Shown: positions 9,901-17,456 of the stretch, piece after piece
Layout: every line of letters begins with the position of its first letter
Numbering within the stretch: the first letter of the stretch is position 1
Assembly (NCBI GenBank): GCA_020249125.1
Contig: JADCGG010000150.1
Coordinates: 1 to 41,129 of the forward strand
DNA: 41,129 bases
DNA from: Roseomonas sp.
Lineage (GTDB): Bacteria; Pseudomonadota; Alphaproteobacteria; Acetobacterales; Acetobacteraceae
Direction of reading: 5' to 3'
Notes under the pieces: model-generated
What the model saw: only the letters and a program-made list of their open reading frames with translations
Databases searched by the model: none
Told to the model about the DNA's origin: nothing
Made by a program: the position numbers and the translations under genes

Positions 9901-12900
9901 GGCGGACCGCCTGGTGGAAATCCGCTCTCGCGGGCGGTTGGAACCGGCGAACAGCTTCGTGCTGCATGCCAGGGGCCTTGTGCTCCCTGAGGTGGCGGCG
10001 ACGCCCGCGCCAGGGGAATGGCCCGCACGGGGCGAGGTGAAGGATGAGGCAGCGATTTATGCCGCCACCCAGCGCTGCCGCATGGGCTATGAGGGGGCGT
10101 TCCGCGTCGCCCGCTCGGCGCGCATCTGCGGCGATGTGATCGTCACGGAACTGATGCCCGAGGCGGCGGATATCGGCTTCTTCAGCGATATCCAACTGCT
10201 TGATCCGCCAAGCTATGACGCCGCCTTTCACGCCATCTTCCTCGGCGTCCCGGAGAAGCCGGGCCAGGTGCTGGGCGAATTGCCGGTGCGCATGGCGCGG
10301 CTTTCGCTCTATAGGCCCGGCACGCCGGTCCACTGGGCGGTGACGCGCCTCGTGCGCCAGACCGCCGATGCGCGGGTCTTTGATGTCACCATGCTCTCGG
10401 CCAAGGGCGAGGTGGTGGCAGAGGGTCAGGGCGTTGTGATGCGGCGCGTCGTCATCTCCGCCTGGCGCGAAGACGATCGGATCGTCCACACTAGGCTGAT
10501 CCCGTGGGAGGCCGGCGCGCGCGACATGGCAGCGACGCTGGCCGAGGCGCTGGCAGAGCCCTTCATCGAGCCGGCGGAGGTCGCGCCGCTGCGTGGCGCG
10601 GTTATCGCGCTGGGCCTGGATGTCGCGGCGCATGTGGTGGGCACGCTTGGCGGCAGCCGGATCGCCGTGCAGGACCCCGACCTTGGCGGGCGGATCGCGC
10701 CTGCGGCGCAGGTGGTATGGCGGGCGCTGCTGGATGCGCTTTGCGATGCCGGCAGGATGACGGAGCGCGAGGGGCAATTCCTCATGGCTGCCCCATCCGC
10801 CGATGCGACCGCGCGGCTTGTGGCCTTCGCCCGGCACTATCCCTTGGCCAGCGCCGATCTCCGCCTGGCGCTGCATGCGCTGGAGGCGCTGCCCCCGCTG
10901 CTGCTGGGCGAGCCGGAGATCCCGCCATCGCCCGACTTGCTGGATGTGCTGATGACCAGCTCGGTTTTCTCGGCGCCCATCCAGGATGCGCTGCTGGAGG
11001 CCCTGGACCGCGTGATCCGCTCGGGCGGGCCGCGTCGCCTCCGCATCCTGCTGCTTGAGCCAGGGCTTGGCGGGCTGGTGGCCCGCCTGCTGCCCCGGCT
11101 GCGCGCTGGCGAGATCACGCTTTCCATCCTGGCGGGCGAGGTTGCGGCGGCGGAGCGGATGCTGGCGCGGTTGGGTGCCGCCCGCCTTGTGCCGGTGCTG
11201 GGCCCCGACTCAGTGCCGGAAGACGCGGTCTTTGACCTGGCCCTTTGCGCGGCCACCACGCCGCTGGATGGCGGGGAGCCGAGCCCGCTCGATATGCTGG
11301 CGAGTCTGGGGGCCAAGGCGCCACGGCTGCTGGCCGCCATCCCAGGGCATGACCCGGCCATTGATGTGCTGCATGCTGCCATGCCCGGCTGGTTCCGCTT
11401 CTCGCCAACGCCGGAGACGCCTGTAGGCGCCTGGCCCTACCCTTCTGAGGCGGACGCAGCATTTGCCGCGCGCGGCTTCACCATCTTGGACGCTGTGCCG
11501 ATTGGTGGTTCGGGTGCGCGCTTGGTCAGTGCCGCGACGCCGCAGCGTCGGCCGCTGGAACTGGCAGCGCCGCGCAACCCGCTCTGCCTCGCTGTCCCGA
11601 ATGAGGGGCTTTTGGCCGGCTGCCGCGACTTGTTGCCCGGCTTCGCGCTGCGCGGCGCGGTTTCTGCGGCTGCCGTTGCTGAACTCGCGGCCCAGGCCGT
11701 CCTGCCTGAGGGTTTCGCCGCGGTGCTTGAGTTTGGCGTTGCCGCCCCGGCTGCGGCGCTGGAGGCGCTGACTGCGCGCATGCTCCGCCTGCGCGATCTG
11801 GCGCTGGCGCTGAGCGACGGCGAAACCCCGTGTCGGCTCTACGTGGTGGTGCAGGAGGCTGAGGGAGCGTCGGCGCAGGCGCTTTCGGCCTATGCGCGCT
11901 GCCTGATGAACGAATTCCCAACGCTCGAGACCTGCCTGCTGGTGCTGGCTGCGGATGCCTCCGCCGCGACGTTGGCGCCGGCGCTGCGGCGCCACCTGAC
12001 CGAGGCCCTGCAGGAGCGGCAGATCCGCGTGAGCGCAGCCGGCGCTGAGGTGCCACGCGCCGCGCGCCGTGCCGCCCCCGCGCCCCGCGCCCCGGGTGCG
12101 GCGGAGCGCAGCCTGCTCCGCATCGGCCCACGCGGGCTGGATGAGATGGCCTGGATGCTGGCCCCGCGTGCCGCCCCGGGGCCGGGGGAGGTGGAGGTGG
12201 CGATCACCGCCACCGGGCTTAACTTCCGCGACGTGATGCTGGGCCTCAATGTACTCGATTCCGAGATCCTGGGTGAGGGGCTGACGGGAGCCTCGCTTGG
12301 CTTTGAATTCGCCGGGCGCGTGCTGCGCCTGGGGGCTGGTGTCACGGGCTTGCAGCCGGGCGATCCGGTGATGGGCTTCGCGGCCGGGGCCTTTGCCTCG
12401 CATGTGACGCTGCCCGTGGATCAGGTTTTCCCGCTTGGCCAGGACATCCCGGCCGAGGCGGGGGCGGCGATCCCGGTCGCCTTCATGACTGCCTGGTACG
12501 GGCTGATCGAAAGGGCCGGGCTGAAGCGCGGCGAAACCGTATTGATCGAAGGCGCTGCCGGCGGCGTGGGATTGGCTGCGCTGCAGATTGCCCGCGCGCA
12601 TGGTGCCGTCGTGGTCGCGGTGGCCGGCACAGCCGAAAAGCGCGCCCTGCTCCGGCGCCTTGGCGCCGATCACGTGCTGGATTCCCGCGCCCCGGATCTT
12701 GAGGACGCGATCCGCGCTGCGGTGGGCGGCGTGGATGTGGTGCTGAACTCGGTTGCGGGCGACGCGATGCGGGCGGCGCTGCGCCTGCTGCGCCCCTTTG
12801 GCCGCTTCGTCGAATTGGGGAAGCGGGATTTCCTGGACAACACGCGCCTTGGCCTGCGGCCCTTCCTGCGCAACGTGACCTATATTGGCGCGGATATTGA

Positions 12901-14212
12901 CCAGCTTTTGGCGCATGACCCGGCCCTGGTCCGCCGCATGCTGGGCGCGCTGATGGCGTTGTTCGACGCTGGGCGGCTGGCGCCCATCCCGTGCCTTGCC
13001 CTGCCCGGCGAACGGGTGGCGGATGGCTTCCGGCTGATGCAGGCTTCGGGCCATATCGGCAAGATCCTGGTGCGGCCAAGCGCGCGCGGCGAACCGCCGG
13101 CCCAGGCGGGGACGGCCTTCACCCCTGCGCCGGGTGTCCATGTCGTCCTGGGCGGTACTGGTGGCTTTGGGCTGGAGACCGGGCTTTGGCTGGCCGCACA
13201 GGGGGCGCGCTGTGTCATCCTTGCCTCCCGCAGCGGCCGGGTTGCGCCAGAACAGGCTGAGCGGCTGGAAATGCTGCGTGCAAAGGGCTGCAAGCTGGTT
13301 GAGGCGACGCTGGATGTCACCGATGCGGGCGCTGTCGCCGCCGCGTTTGGCCGTTGGCGGGCAGAATTCGGGCCCATTGCCGGCGTGATCCACTGCGCAA
13401 TGGTGCTTGAGGACGGCATGATCCTTGGCCTGACGCCTGAGAAGGTCCATCGCGTGCTGGCGCCAAAGATCCAAGGCATGCAGGCGCTGGAGGCCGCGAT
13501 CGCCGGCGGCCGCCTGCAATACCTGCTCGCCTATTCTTCGGCGACGAGTTTTGTCGGCAGCCCAGGGCAATCGGCCTATGTGGTGGGCAATGCCTTCCTG
13601 GAGGGTGCGGTGCTGGGGTTGCGCGCGCGCGGGGTGCCGGCGCTGGCGGTAGGCTGGGGCGCCATTTCGGATGTTGGTGTGATCGCGCGCACGCGTGGCC
13701 TGGGCGAGCGGCTGCTCGCGGCTACAGGGGTTTCGGGCGTGACCTCGGCCGAGGCGCTGCGGCATCTGGGCGGCTTGCTGGCCGACCCCTGGGCGGCGGC
13801 GGCAGTCAGCGCTTATTCGGTGATTCGCTGGTCCCCGGCGGCGACCAAGCTCGCCGTGCTACGCTCGCCCTATTTCGCCGAGGTCTTCGACGGGGCAGGG
13901 CAGGGCGCGGCAATGTCAGGCGAGGAGGCGCTGGACCTTTCAAGCTTGAGCCCTGAGGCGGCGGCCGAGGCCCTGCTGGGCCTGGTGCGCGACGAGGTGG
14001 CCCGCATCCTGCGCCTGCCACCCGAGGCGGTGGAAACAGACCGCCCCCTGATGGATATGGGGCTTGATTCTCTCATGGCCCTGGAATTGCGCTTGGCGGT
14101 AGAAAAACGTACCGGCATGGAAATGACCATGACAATGATCGGTGGCAGCCGGTCGGTCCAGGATCTGGTTGGTCGGATTGTCGCGACCCTGGCTGCTCCG
14201 GCGTCTCACTAG
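6968..14212 (+). CDS. Highly reducing type I polyketide synthase (KS-AT-DH-degenerate MT-psiKR-ER-KR-ACP), no TE
   Basis: KS DTACSSS, EAHGTGTRVGDP, KSNIGHLE; AT GHSVGE and YPFHS; DH HKVDGEAILP and DAAFH; ER NFRDVMLGL and GAAGGVGLAALQ; KR GGTGGFG and SSATSFVGSPGQSAYVVGN; ACP MGLDSLMALEL. TTG start; no upstream in-frame start before the stop at 6947. Confidence 0.97.
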   Translation: MLLSLPIHLDILGLSLRLPGADDLESLWTLLENGGSSVQDVSPPGRWRAERFLSRDSKARGTTYTFAGGYLRDGLSFDAAAFGMSRREAEQMDPQQRVLLEVTWEALEDAGIAPSRLAGRQVGVYVGASATDYADVPLLDLASIDAHFMTGNSLAMVSNRISYAYDLKGPSLTIDTACSSSVVALAQAAAALQEGRIECAIVGGVNMLTSPAPFIGFSRAGMLSPTGRCRPFSAQGDGYVRAEGAVVIVLARADAGLGTRPRARLHAIGVNSDGRTNGISLPSLTGQRDLLDALYRTAGVSPDALSFVEAHGTGTRVGDPIEARAIGESLGRHRRAPLPIGSVKSNIGHLESASGMAGLAKLILSLERRRYPATLYLEELNPDIDVVGLKLAPAAQAVDLPAQGELLAGLCNYGFGGTNAHAILGSAPPPTVAVEPAASPRFLMISAHSKPALRALAEAHLEPVLAHGAAAVAHELQVTRDALPHRLVVDLLRQPEAALALQDLDTPRPGVALAEAVARRARIAFVFAGNGSQWPGMGRAAYQGNAVFRDRFNEIAALIRAAEGTCPLETMLAEDVAARLAATSAMQPLLFTIQLALCTALEAEGLQPDLVLGHSVGEVAAAAASGALTLEDAVQLIVQRSARQESVRRQGSMAVLACDASRAAEVIAEADASAAVEVVARNAPNSTTISGTHEGLAEVLRMARRLRVATVTLDIAYPFHSKALDPEREAIIASLAGLRPGATRIPMISSVTGAVVRGDELDGGYWWSNIREPILFQAAVEVALTDAELFIEISPRPILGSLVAEIARQAGARAVALPSLTQAARPEDADPVARIPLEAVARGARLAEPSPAPLAPARILPQMRWDQQFYLIGQTNEAYGIYGPSFDGAPLHPLIGTRLAPGGSEWRQILSLETHPHLAGHKVDGEAILPATAFMEMVSAVGREVHGTGRLRILDLDILRPLSFEPGAGREVSLLWHEADRLVEIRSRGRLEPANSFVLHARGLVLPEVAATPAPGEWPARGEVKDEAAIYAATQRCRMGYEGAFRVARSARICGDVIVTELMPEAADIGFFSDIQLLDPPSYDAAFHAIFLGVPEKPGQVLGELPVRMARLSLYRPGTPVHWAVTRLVRQTADARVFDVTMLSAKGEVVAEGQGVVMRRVVISAWREDDRIVHTRLIPWEAGARDMAATLAEALAEPFIEPAEVAPLRGAVIALGLDVAAHVVGTLGGSRIAVQDPDLGGRIAPAAQVVWRALLDALCDAGRMTEREGQFLMAAPSADATARLVAFARHYPLASADLRLALHALEALPPLLLGEPEIPPSPDLLDVLMTSSVFSAPIQDALLEALDRVIRSGGPRRLRILLLEPGLGGLVARLLPRLRAGEITLSILAGEVAAAERMLARLGAARLVPVLGPDSVPEDAVFDLALCAATTPLDGGEPSPLDMLASLGAKAPRLLAAIPGHDPAIDVLHAAMPGWFRFSPTPETPVGAWPYPSEADAAFAARGFTILDAVPIGGSGARLVSAATPQRRPLELAAPRNPLCLAVPNEGLLAGCRDLLPGFALRGAVSAAAVAELAAQAVLPEGFAAVLEFGVAAPAAALEALTARMLRLRDLALALSDGETPCRLYVVVQEAEGASAQALSAYARCLMNEFPTLETCLLVLAADASAATLAPALRRHLTEALQERQIRVSAAGAEVPRAARRAAPAPRAPGAAERSLLRIGPRGLDEMAWMLAPRAAPGPGEVEVAITATGLNFRDVMLGLNVLDSEILGEGLTGASLGFEFAGRVLRLGAGVTGLQPGDPVMGFAAGAFASHVTLPVDQVFPLGQDIPAEAGAAIPVAFMTAWYGLIERAGLKRGETVLIEGAAGGVGLAALQIARAHGAVVVAVAGTAEKRALLRRLGADHVLDSRAPDLEDAIRAAVGGVDVVLNSVAGDAMRAALRLLRPFGRFVELGKRDFLDNTRLGLRPFLRNVTYIGADIDQLLAHDPALVRRMLGALMALFDAGRLAPIPCLALPGERVADGFRLMQASGHIGKILVRPSARGEPPAQAGTAFTPAPGVHVVLGGTGGFGLETGLWLAAQGARCVILASRSGRVAPEQAERLEMLRAKGCKLVEATLDVTDAGAVAAAFGRWRAEFGPIAGVIHCAMVLEDGMILGLTPEKVHRVLAPKIQGMQALEAAIAGGRLQYLLAYSSATSFVGSPGQSAYVVGNAFLEGAVLGLRARGVPALAVGWGAISDVGVIARTRGLGERLLAATGVSGVTSAEALRHLGGLLADPWAAAAVSAYSVIRWSPAATKLAVLRSPYFAEVFDGAGQGAAMSGEEALDLSSLSPEAAAEALLGLVRDEVARILRLPPEAVETDRPLMDMGLDSLMALELRLAVEKRTGMEMTMTMIGGSRSVQDLVGRIVATLAAPASH

Positions 14213-14224
14213 AGACTATCGCGA

Positions 14225-14242
14225 TCAGATGGAATCATCTGA
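14225..14242. repeat. Perfect 7-bp inverted repeat TCAGATG-GAAT-CATCTGA just after the PKS stop
   Basis: Read directly: TCAGATGGAATCATCTGA. Confidence 0.75.
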
Positions 14243-14350
14243 ATGGGTGAAGATGCTCGAAAAACAACAAGATAGAGCGGGTTGCGTGAACCCATGGGAA
14301 GGCAACACACTCTGGCCGGGCTCTGGGCGTGGAATTATCGTTTTTTGTCA

Positions 14351-14473
14351 CTAGTGGTCCGATCGCTGCTGTCGATTCCCGACAGCAGCGTGAATCGGCC
14401 CACCAAATTTGGGGCTGGTGGTGCGCGGGGGCAGTTTGAAATTGGGATAGGTTAGCATGAATCGCACCACTAG
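14351..14473. mobile_element. MITE-like element (IS630/mariner-type ends) between PKS and alpha-oxoamine synthase genes
   Basis: Terminal inverted repeats CTAGTGGTCCGAT / ATCGCACCACTAG (12/13), TA at both borders, no ORF, and a diverged similar-length copy at 25561-25684. Confidence 0.65.
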
Positions 14474-14577
14474 CGTCCGCGTTGCATGCCGCCTGCTTGG
14501 CTCGCCTGATGGTTTCGATTAATGAGAGGTTTACATTAAGATGCTAAGGACCCTCAGTCGGCGGTGAGGAGGCGCGC

Positions 14578-15915
14578 ATGAATTACCGGTCTCCCACAAC
14601 CGGCCCCGATTTCGGCAGCCTCGGTCGGGCCGATGAGACATCGCCGGCCAGCCCCGGCATGGCTTCGGATCGCCGCCAACCCCGTGCCCGCACGCTCCGC
14701 CGCGACGTGCTGAAGCATGATGCCTCCTTTGAGACATTGCCGGCCTATCGCGAAATTCTGATGGATCGGCAGATCGGACCGGCGCTTGGCTTCGATGACC
14801 CGTATTACCGCGTGCATGACGCGCGCGCCGGCGTCACCACCCGGATCAATGGCCGCGAATTGCTGAATTTTGCGAGCTACGACTATCTCGCGCTGAACGG
14901 GCACCCCGAAGTGCTGGCCGCCCATCAGGAAGCGGCCCTTCGCTATGGGACCAGCGTTTCAGCGAGCCGGATCACGGCGGGTGAACGGCCGGTTCATCAG
15001 GCGTTGGAGGCTGCCTTGGCCGAGGTCTATGAGGCCGAGGCGGGCGCGCTTTTTGTCAGCGGCCATGCGACCGCCGCCTCGGTCATTGAGACAATCCTCG
15101 GGCCCAAGGATCTGCTGATCCATGATGCGTTTATCCATAATTGCGTGGTGGTCGGCGCCCAAGGGGCCCGCTGCCAGCGCAAATCCTTCCGCCACAATGA
15201 CCTGGACGATCTTGAGGCCTATCTGACCCTGACGCGCCATTTGTTCGAGCGTGTGCTGATCGTGAGCGAGGGGCTTTTCTCCATGGATGGCGATGGGCCG
15301 GACCTGTTCCGCCTCGTTGAAATCAAGGAACGCTTCCAGGCTTGGCTCATGATGGACGAGGCACATGCGCTTGGCGTGATCGGCAAGACCGGCCGTGGCA
15401 TTGCCGAGCATTGCGGCACGGATCCGACCCGGGTGGATATCTGGTTCGGGACGCTGTCCAAGGCGTTGGTCGGCTGCGGCGGCTATGTCTGCGGCAGCCA
15501 GGTGCTGATTGACATTCTGAAGGCGCGCGCGCCCGGACTGGTTTTCAGCGTCGGTATGCCGGCCCCGGTGGCTGCGGCGTCGCTGAAGGCGCTTGAGATC
15601 ATGCGCCGTGAGCCTGATCGGGTGGCGGCGTTGCGCGCCAATGGCCAGTATTTCATCAAGGGTGCCCGCGCCCGTGGCCTGGATGTCGGTTCCAGCTGGG
15701 GCTTTGGCGTCACGCCGATCATCCTTGGCGCGGACATCAGAACCTTCCGGGCCGCCCAGGATCTGGAACAGCGCGGCGTCTATGTCTTTCCCGTCATCGC
15801 ACCCGGCGTGCCGGAGGGCACCTCCCGGCTTCGCTTCTTCCTCTCCGCGGCGCATGAGACGGCGCAGATAGACACGGCGTTGGATGCGATGGTGGCGGTG
15901 CTGGATCCCTCGTGA
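14578..15915 (+). CDS. Alpha-oxoamine synthase (serine palmitoyltransferase/AONS-like, PLP-dependent)
   Basis: MMDEAHALGVIGKTGRG, PLP-lysine motif GTLSKALVGCGGYVCGS, RYGTSVSASRITAGERPVHQALE, RLRFFLSAAHETAQID. Good RBS (gaggagg) upstream. Confidence 0.93.
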   Translation: MNYRSPTTGPDFGSLGRADETSPASPGMASDRRQPRARTLRRDVLKHDASFETLPAYREILMDRQIGPALGFDDPYYRVHDARAGVTTRINGRELLNFASYDYLALNGHPEVLAAHQEAALRYGTSVSASRITAGERPVHQALEAALAEVYEAEAGALFVSGHATAASVIETILGPKDLLIHDAFIHNCVVVGAQGARCQRKSFRHNDLDDLEAYLTLTRHLFERVLIVSEGLFSMDGDGPDLFRLVEIKERFQAWLMMDEAHALGVIGKTGRGIAEHCGTDPTRVDIWFGTLSKALVGCGGYVCGSQVLIDILKARAPGLVFSVGMPAPVAAASLKALEIMRREPDRVAALRANGQYFIKGARARGLDVGSSWGFGVTPIILGADIRTFRAAQDLEQRGVYVFPVIAPGVPEGTSRLRFFLSAAHETAQIDTALDAMVAVLDPS

Positions 15916-16574
15916 TTCCAAGGCGCGTCAATCGCGGCCTGCTGGCGCAGCCAGAGGCGAAAATCCTCGATTTCCTTGTGATGCGCCTGCCCGGTTGGGT
16001 TACACCGGACCAGCTGAGTGGGCTTGGTATCCTGGGCGCCGTTCTCGGCAGCCTGGGGTTTGCCCTTGCCCTTACGTCCTGGTTGTCCCTCGGGCTGGTG
16101 TTCGCCGGGCTCATCCTGAACTGGCTTGGCGATTCGCTGGATGGCCGACTGGCCCGCCACCGCCGGATTGAGCGCAAGACCCAGGGCTTCATCATTGATA
16201 ACGGCGTGGACCTGATTGCCTATTTCGTGCTGACACTGGGCTTTGCGGCATCGGGCCTGGTTTCCCTGCCGGTGCCTTTCCTGTTGCTGTCACTCTACAT
16301 GCTGCTCAGCAACCTGGCGCTGGCACGATTGCTGATCACCGGCGTGCACGAACTCGCCATCAATTCCATCGGCACTACCGAGTTGCGCGTCGGCTTCCTG
16401 GCGCTGGCCGTACTGATCTTTCTCCTGCCGGATTTTTTCCGCGTGGTCATCCCGTGGCTTGACCTCACGGTGCTCGACTTCCTGTCGCTGTTTTGGGCCT
16501 TGGTCATGATGCTGAACTTCATCCTCGTGCTGCGCCGTGACATCCGGCTTGCACGCGAGGCAGATGAAGGTTGA
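15912..16574 (+). CDS. CDP-alcohol phosphatidyltransferase family protein
   Basis: DSLDGRLARHRRIERKTQGFIIDNGVD matches D-x2-DG-x2-AR-x(8-9)-G-x3-D-x3-D; multiple TM helices. GTG start overlaps AOS stop (GTGA). Confidence 0.93.
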   Translation: MIPRRVNRGLLAQPEAKILDFLVMRLPGWVTPDQLSGLGILGAVLGSLGFALALTSWLSLGLVFAGLILNWLGDSLDGRLARHRRIERKTQGFIIDNGVDLIAYFVLTLGFAASGLVSLPVPFLLLSLYMLLSNLALARLLITGVHELAINSIGTTELRVGFLALAVLIFLLPDFFRVVIPWLDLTVLDFLSLFWALVMMLNFILVLRRDIRLAREADEG

Positions 16575-16743
16575 ATCGCGCGCCTTTGGAAAAAAAGCGC
16601 ACCTCTTGAGCATCTGGCAGCGAAGCAGATTCCTGCGTTTGGCTTCCATGTGCCGCATGATCGGAAAATTTTGCAAAAGATGAAAGCGCTCTCGGACGAG
16701 CCTCAGCAGGTTGCTGATATTCATAACACCAAGGGAAAGTCGC

Positions 16744-17454
16744 TTAGCCGCAGCGCGCGCTCACCTTGCCAATGCCGGTAAAGCGCGCCGTGAGTTGCGC
16801 GCCGGTCTTTAACCCCACCACCGGCGCACCAAGCCCCGCCACCACCAGCACTGCGCCCGCAGGCAAACCGCCCAAGCGCCGCGCTTCTGCCGCCGCCTGG
16901 GCAAAGGCCGCATGCAGGTCGAAGGGCCTGCCGCGCGCTGCGCCTTCACCTTCAATCAACGCGACGCGGCTCGGCGCTTCGGGCACGGGTCGGCGTTTGC
17001 CCAGCACCAGCAGCCCAAGCCCGGCCAGATCAGCGATTTCCGCCAGGCGATCCGCCGGCCCTTGCGTGAAGCGACTGGCGCTCACATCCAGCGCCGGGTG
17101 GATGGCGGTGATCTCGGGCGGCGTTGTCGCCCCGGGCTCCAGCGCGGCGCCCAGCACGCCAAGCAAGGCGGCCGAGGCGCGGCCATGGCGCATGATTTCC
17201 AATGCCAAGCTGGCACCATCATCCAGCAAGCGCGCTTCCAGCATGGGCCCCGTGATCAGGCTGCCATCGGCTGCTGGCGCAATGCGCAAGCCGCAAGGCG
17301 CGAAGCCAAGCCGCGCCAAAACGCCGCCGGCCACTTCCTCGGCGTCATCCTGGCTGACGGGCGCCATGCCTGCCGGCAGGGGCGCCAGCGGATTGCCGGT
17401 TTCAAAGGCCTCGGCAAGATTGCCGATGGCGCGCTCCATCATGTCCTGATCCAT
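16744..17454 (-). CDS. Fumarylacetoacetate hydrolase/2-keto-4-pentenoate hydratase-like protein
   Basis: Hydratase-like layout (ITGPMLEARLLDDGASLALEIMRHGRASAALLGVLGAAL ... GGLPAGAVLVVAGLGAPVVGLKTGAQLTARFTGIGKVSARC). Confidence 0.6.
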   Translation of the reverse strand: MDQDMMERAIGNLAEAFETGNPLAPLPAGMAPVSQDDAEEVAGGVLARLGFAPCGLRIAPAADGSLITGPMLEARLLDDGASLALEIMRHGRASAALLGVLGAALEPGATTPPEITAIHPALDVSASRFTQGPADRLAEIADLAGLGLLVLGKRRPVPEAPSRVALIEGEGAARGRPFDLHAAFAQAAAEARRLGGLPAGAVLVVAGLGAPVVGLKTGAQLTARFTGIGKVSARCG

Positions 17455-17456
17455 GG

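Noticed and set aside
7595-10876. 1093-aa antisense ORF over the PKS
   Set aside because: His/Arg/Gln-rich low-complexity translation with no recognisable domain; expected antisense shadow of high-GC codon bias over a well-supported PKS.
11210-13765. 851-aa antisense ORF over the PKS
   Set aside because: Same antisense GC artefact; the opposite strand encodes psiKR, ER and KR.
14519-14539. Short inverted repeat TTAATG-N9-CATTAA upstream of the oxoamine synthase
   Set aside because: Only 6-bp arms in an AT-richer stretch; too weak to call an operator without conservation data.
16575-16743. Possible IS remnant or coding fragment between the CDP-alcohol transferase and the hydratase
   Set aside because: No terminal repeats or recognisable protein; treated as ordinary intergenic sequence.
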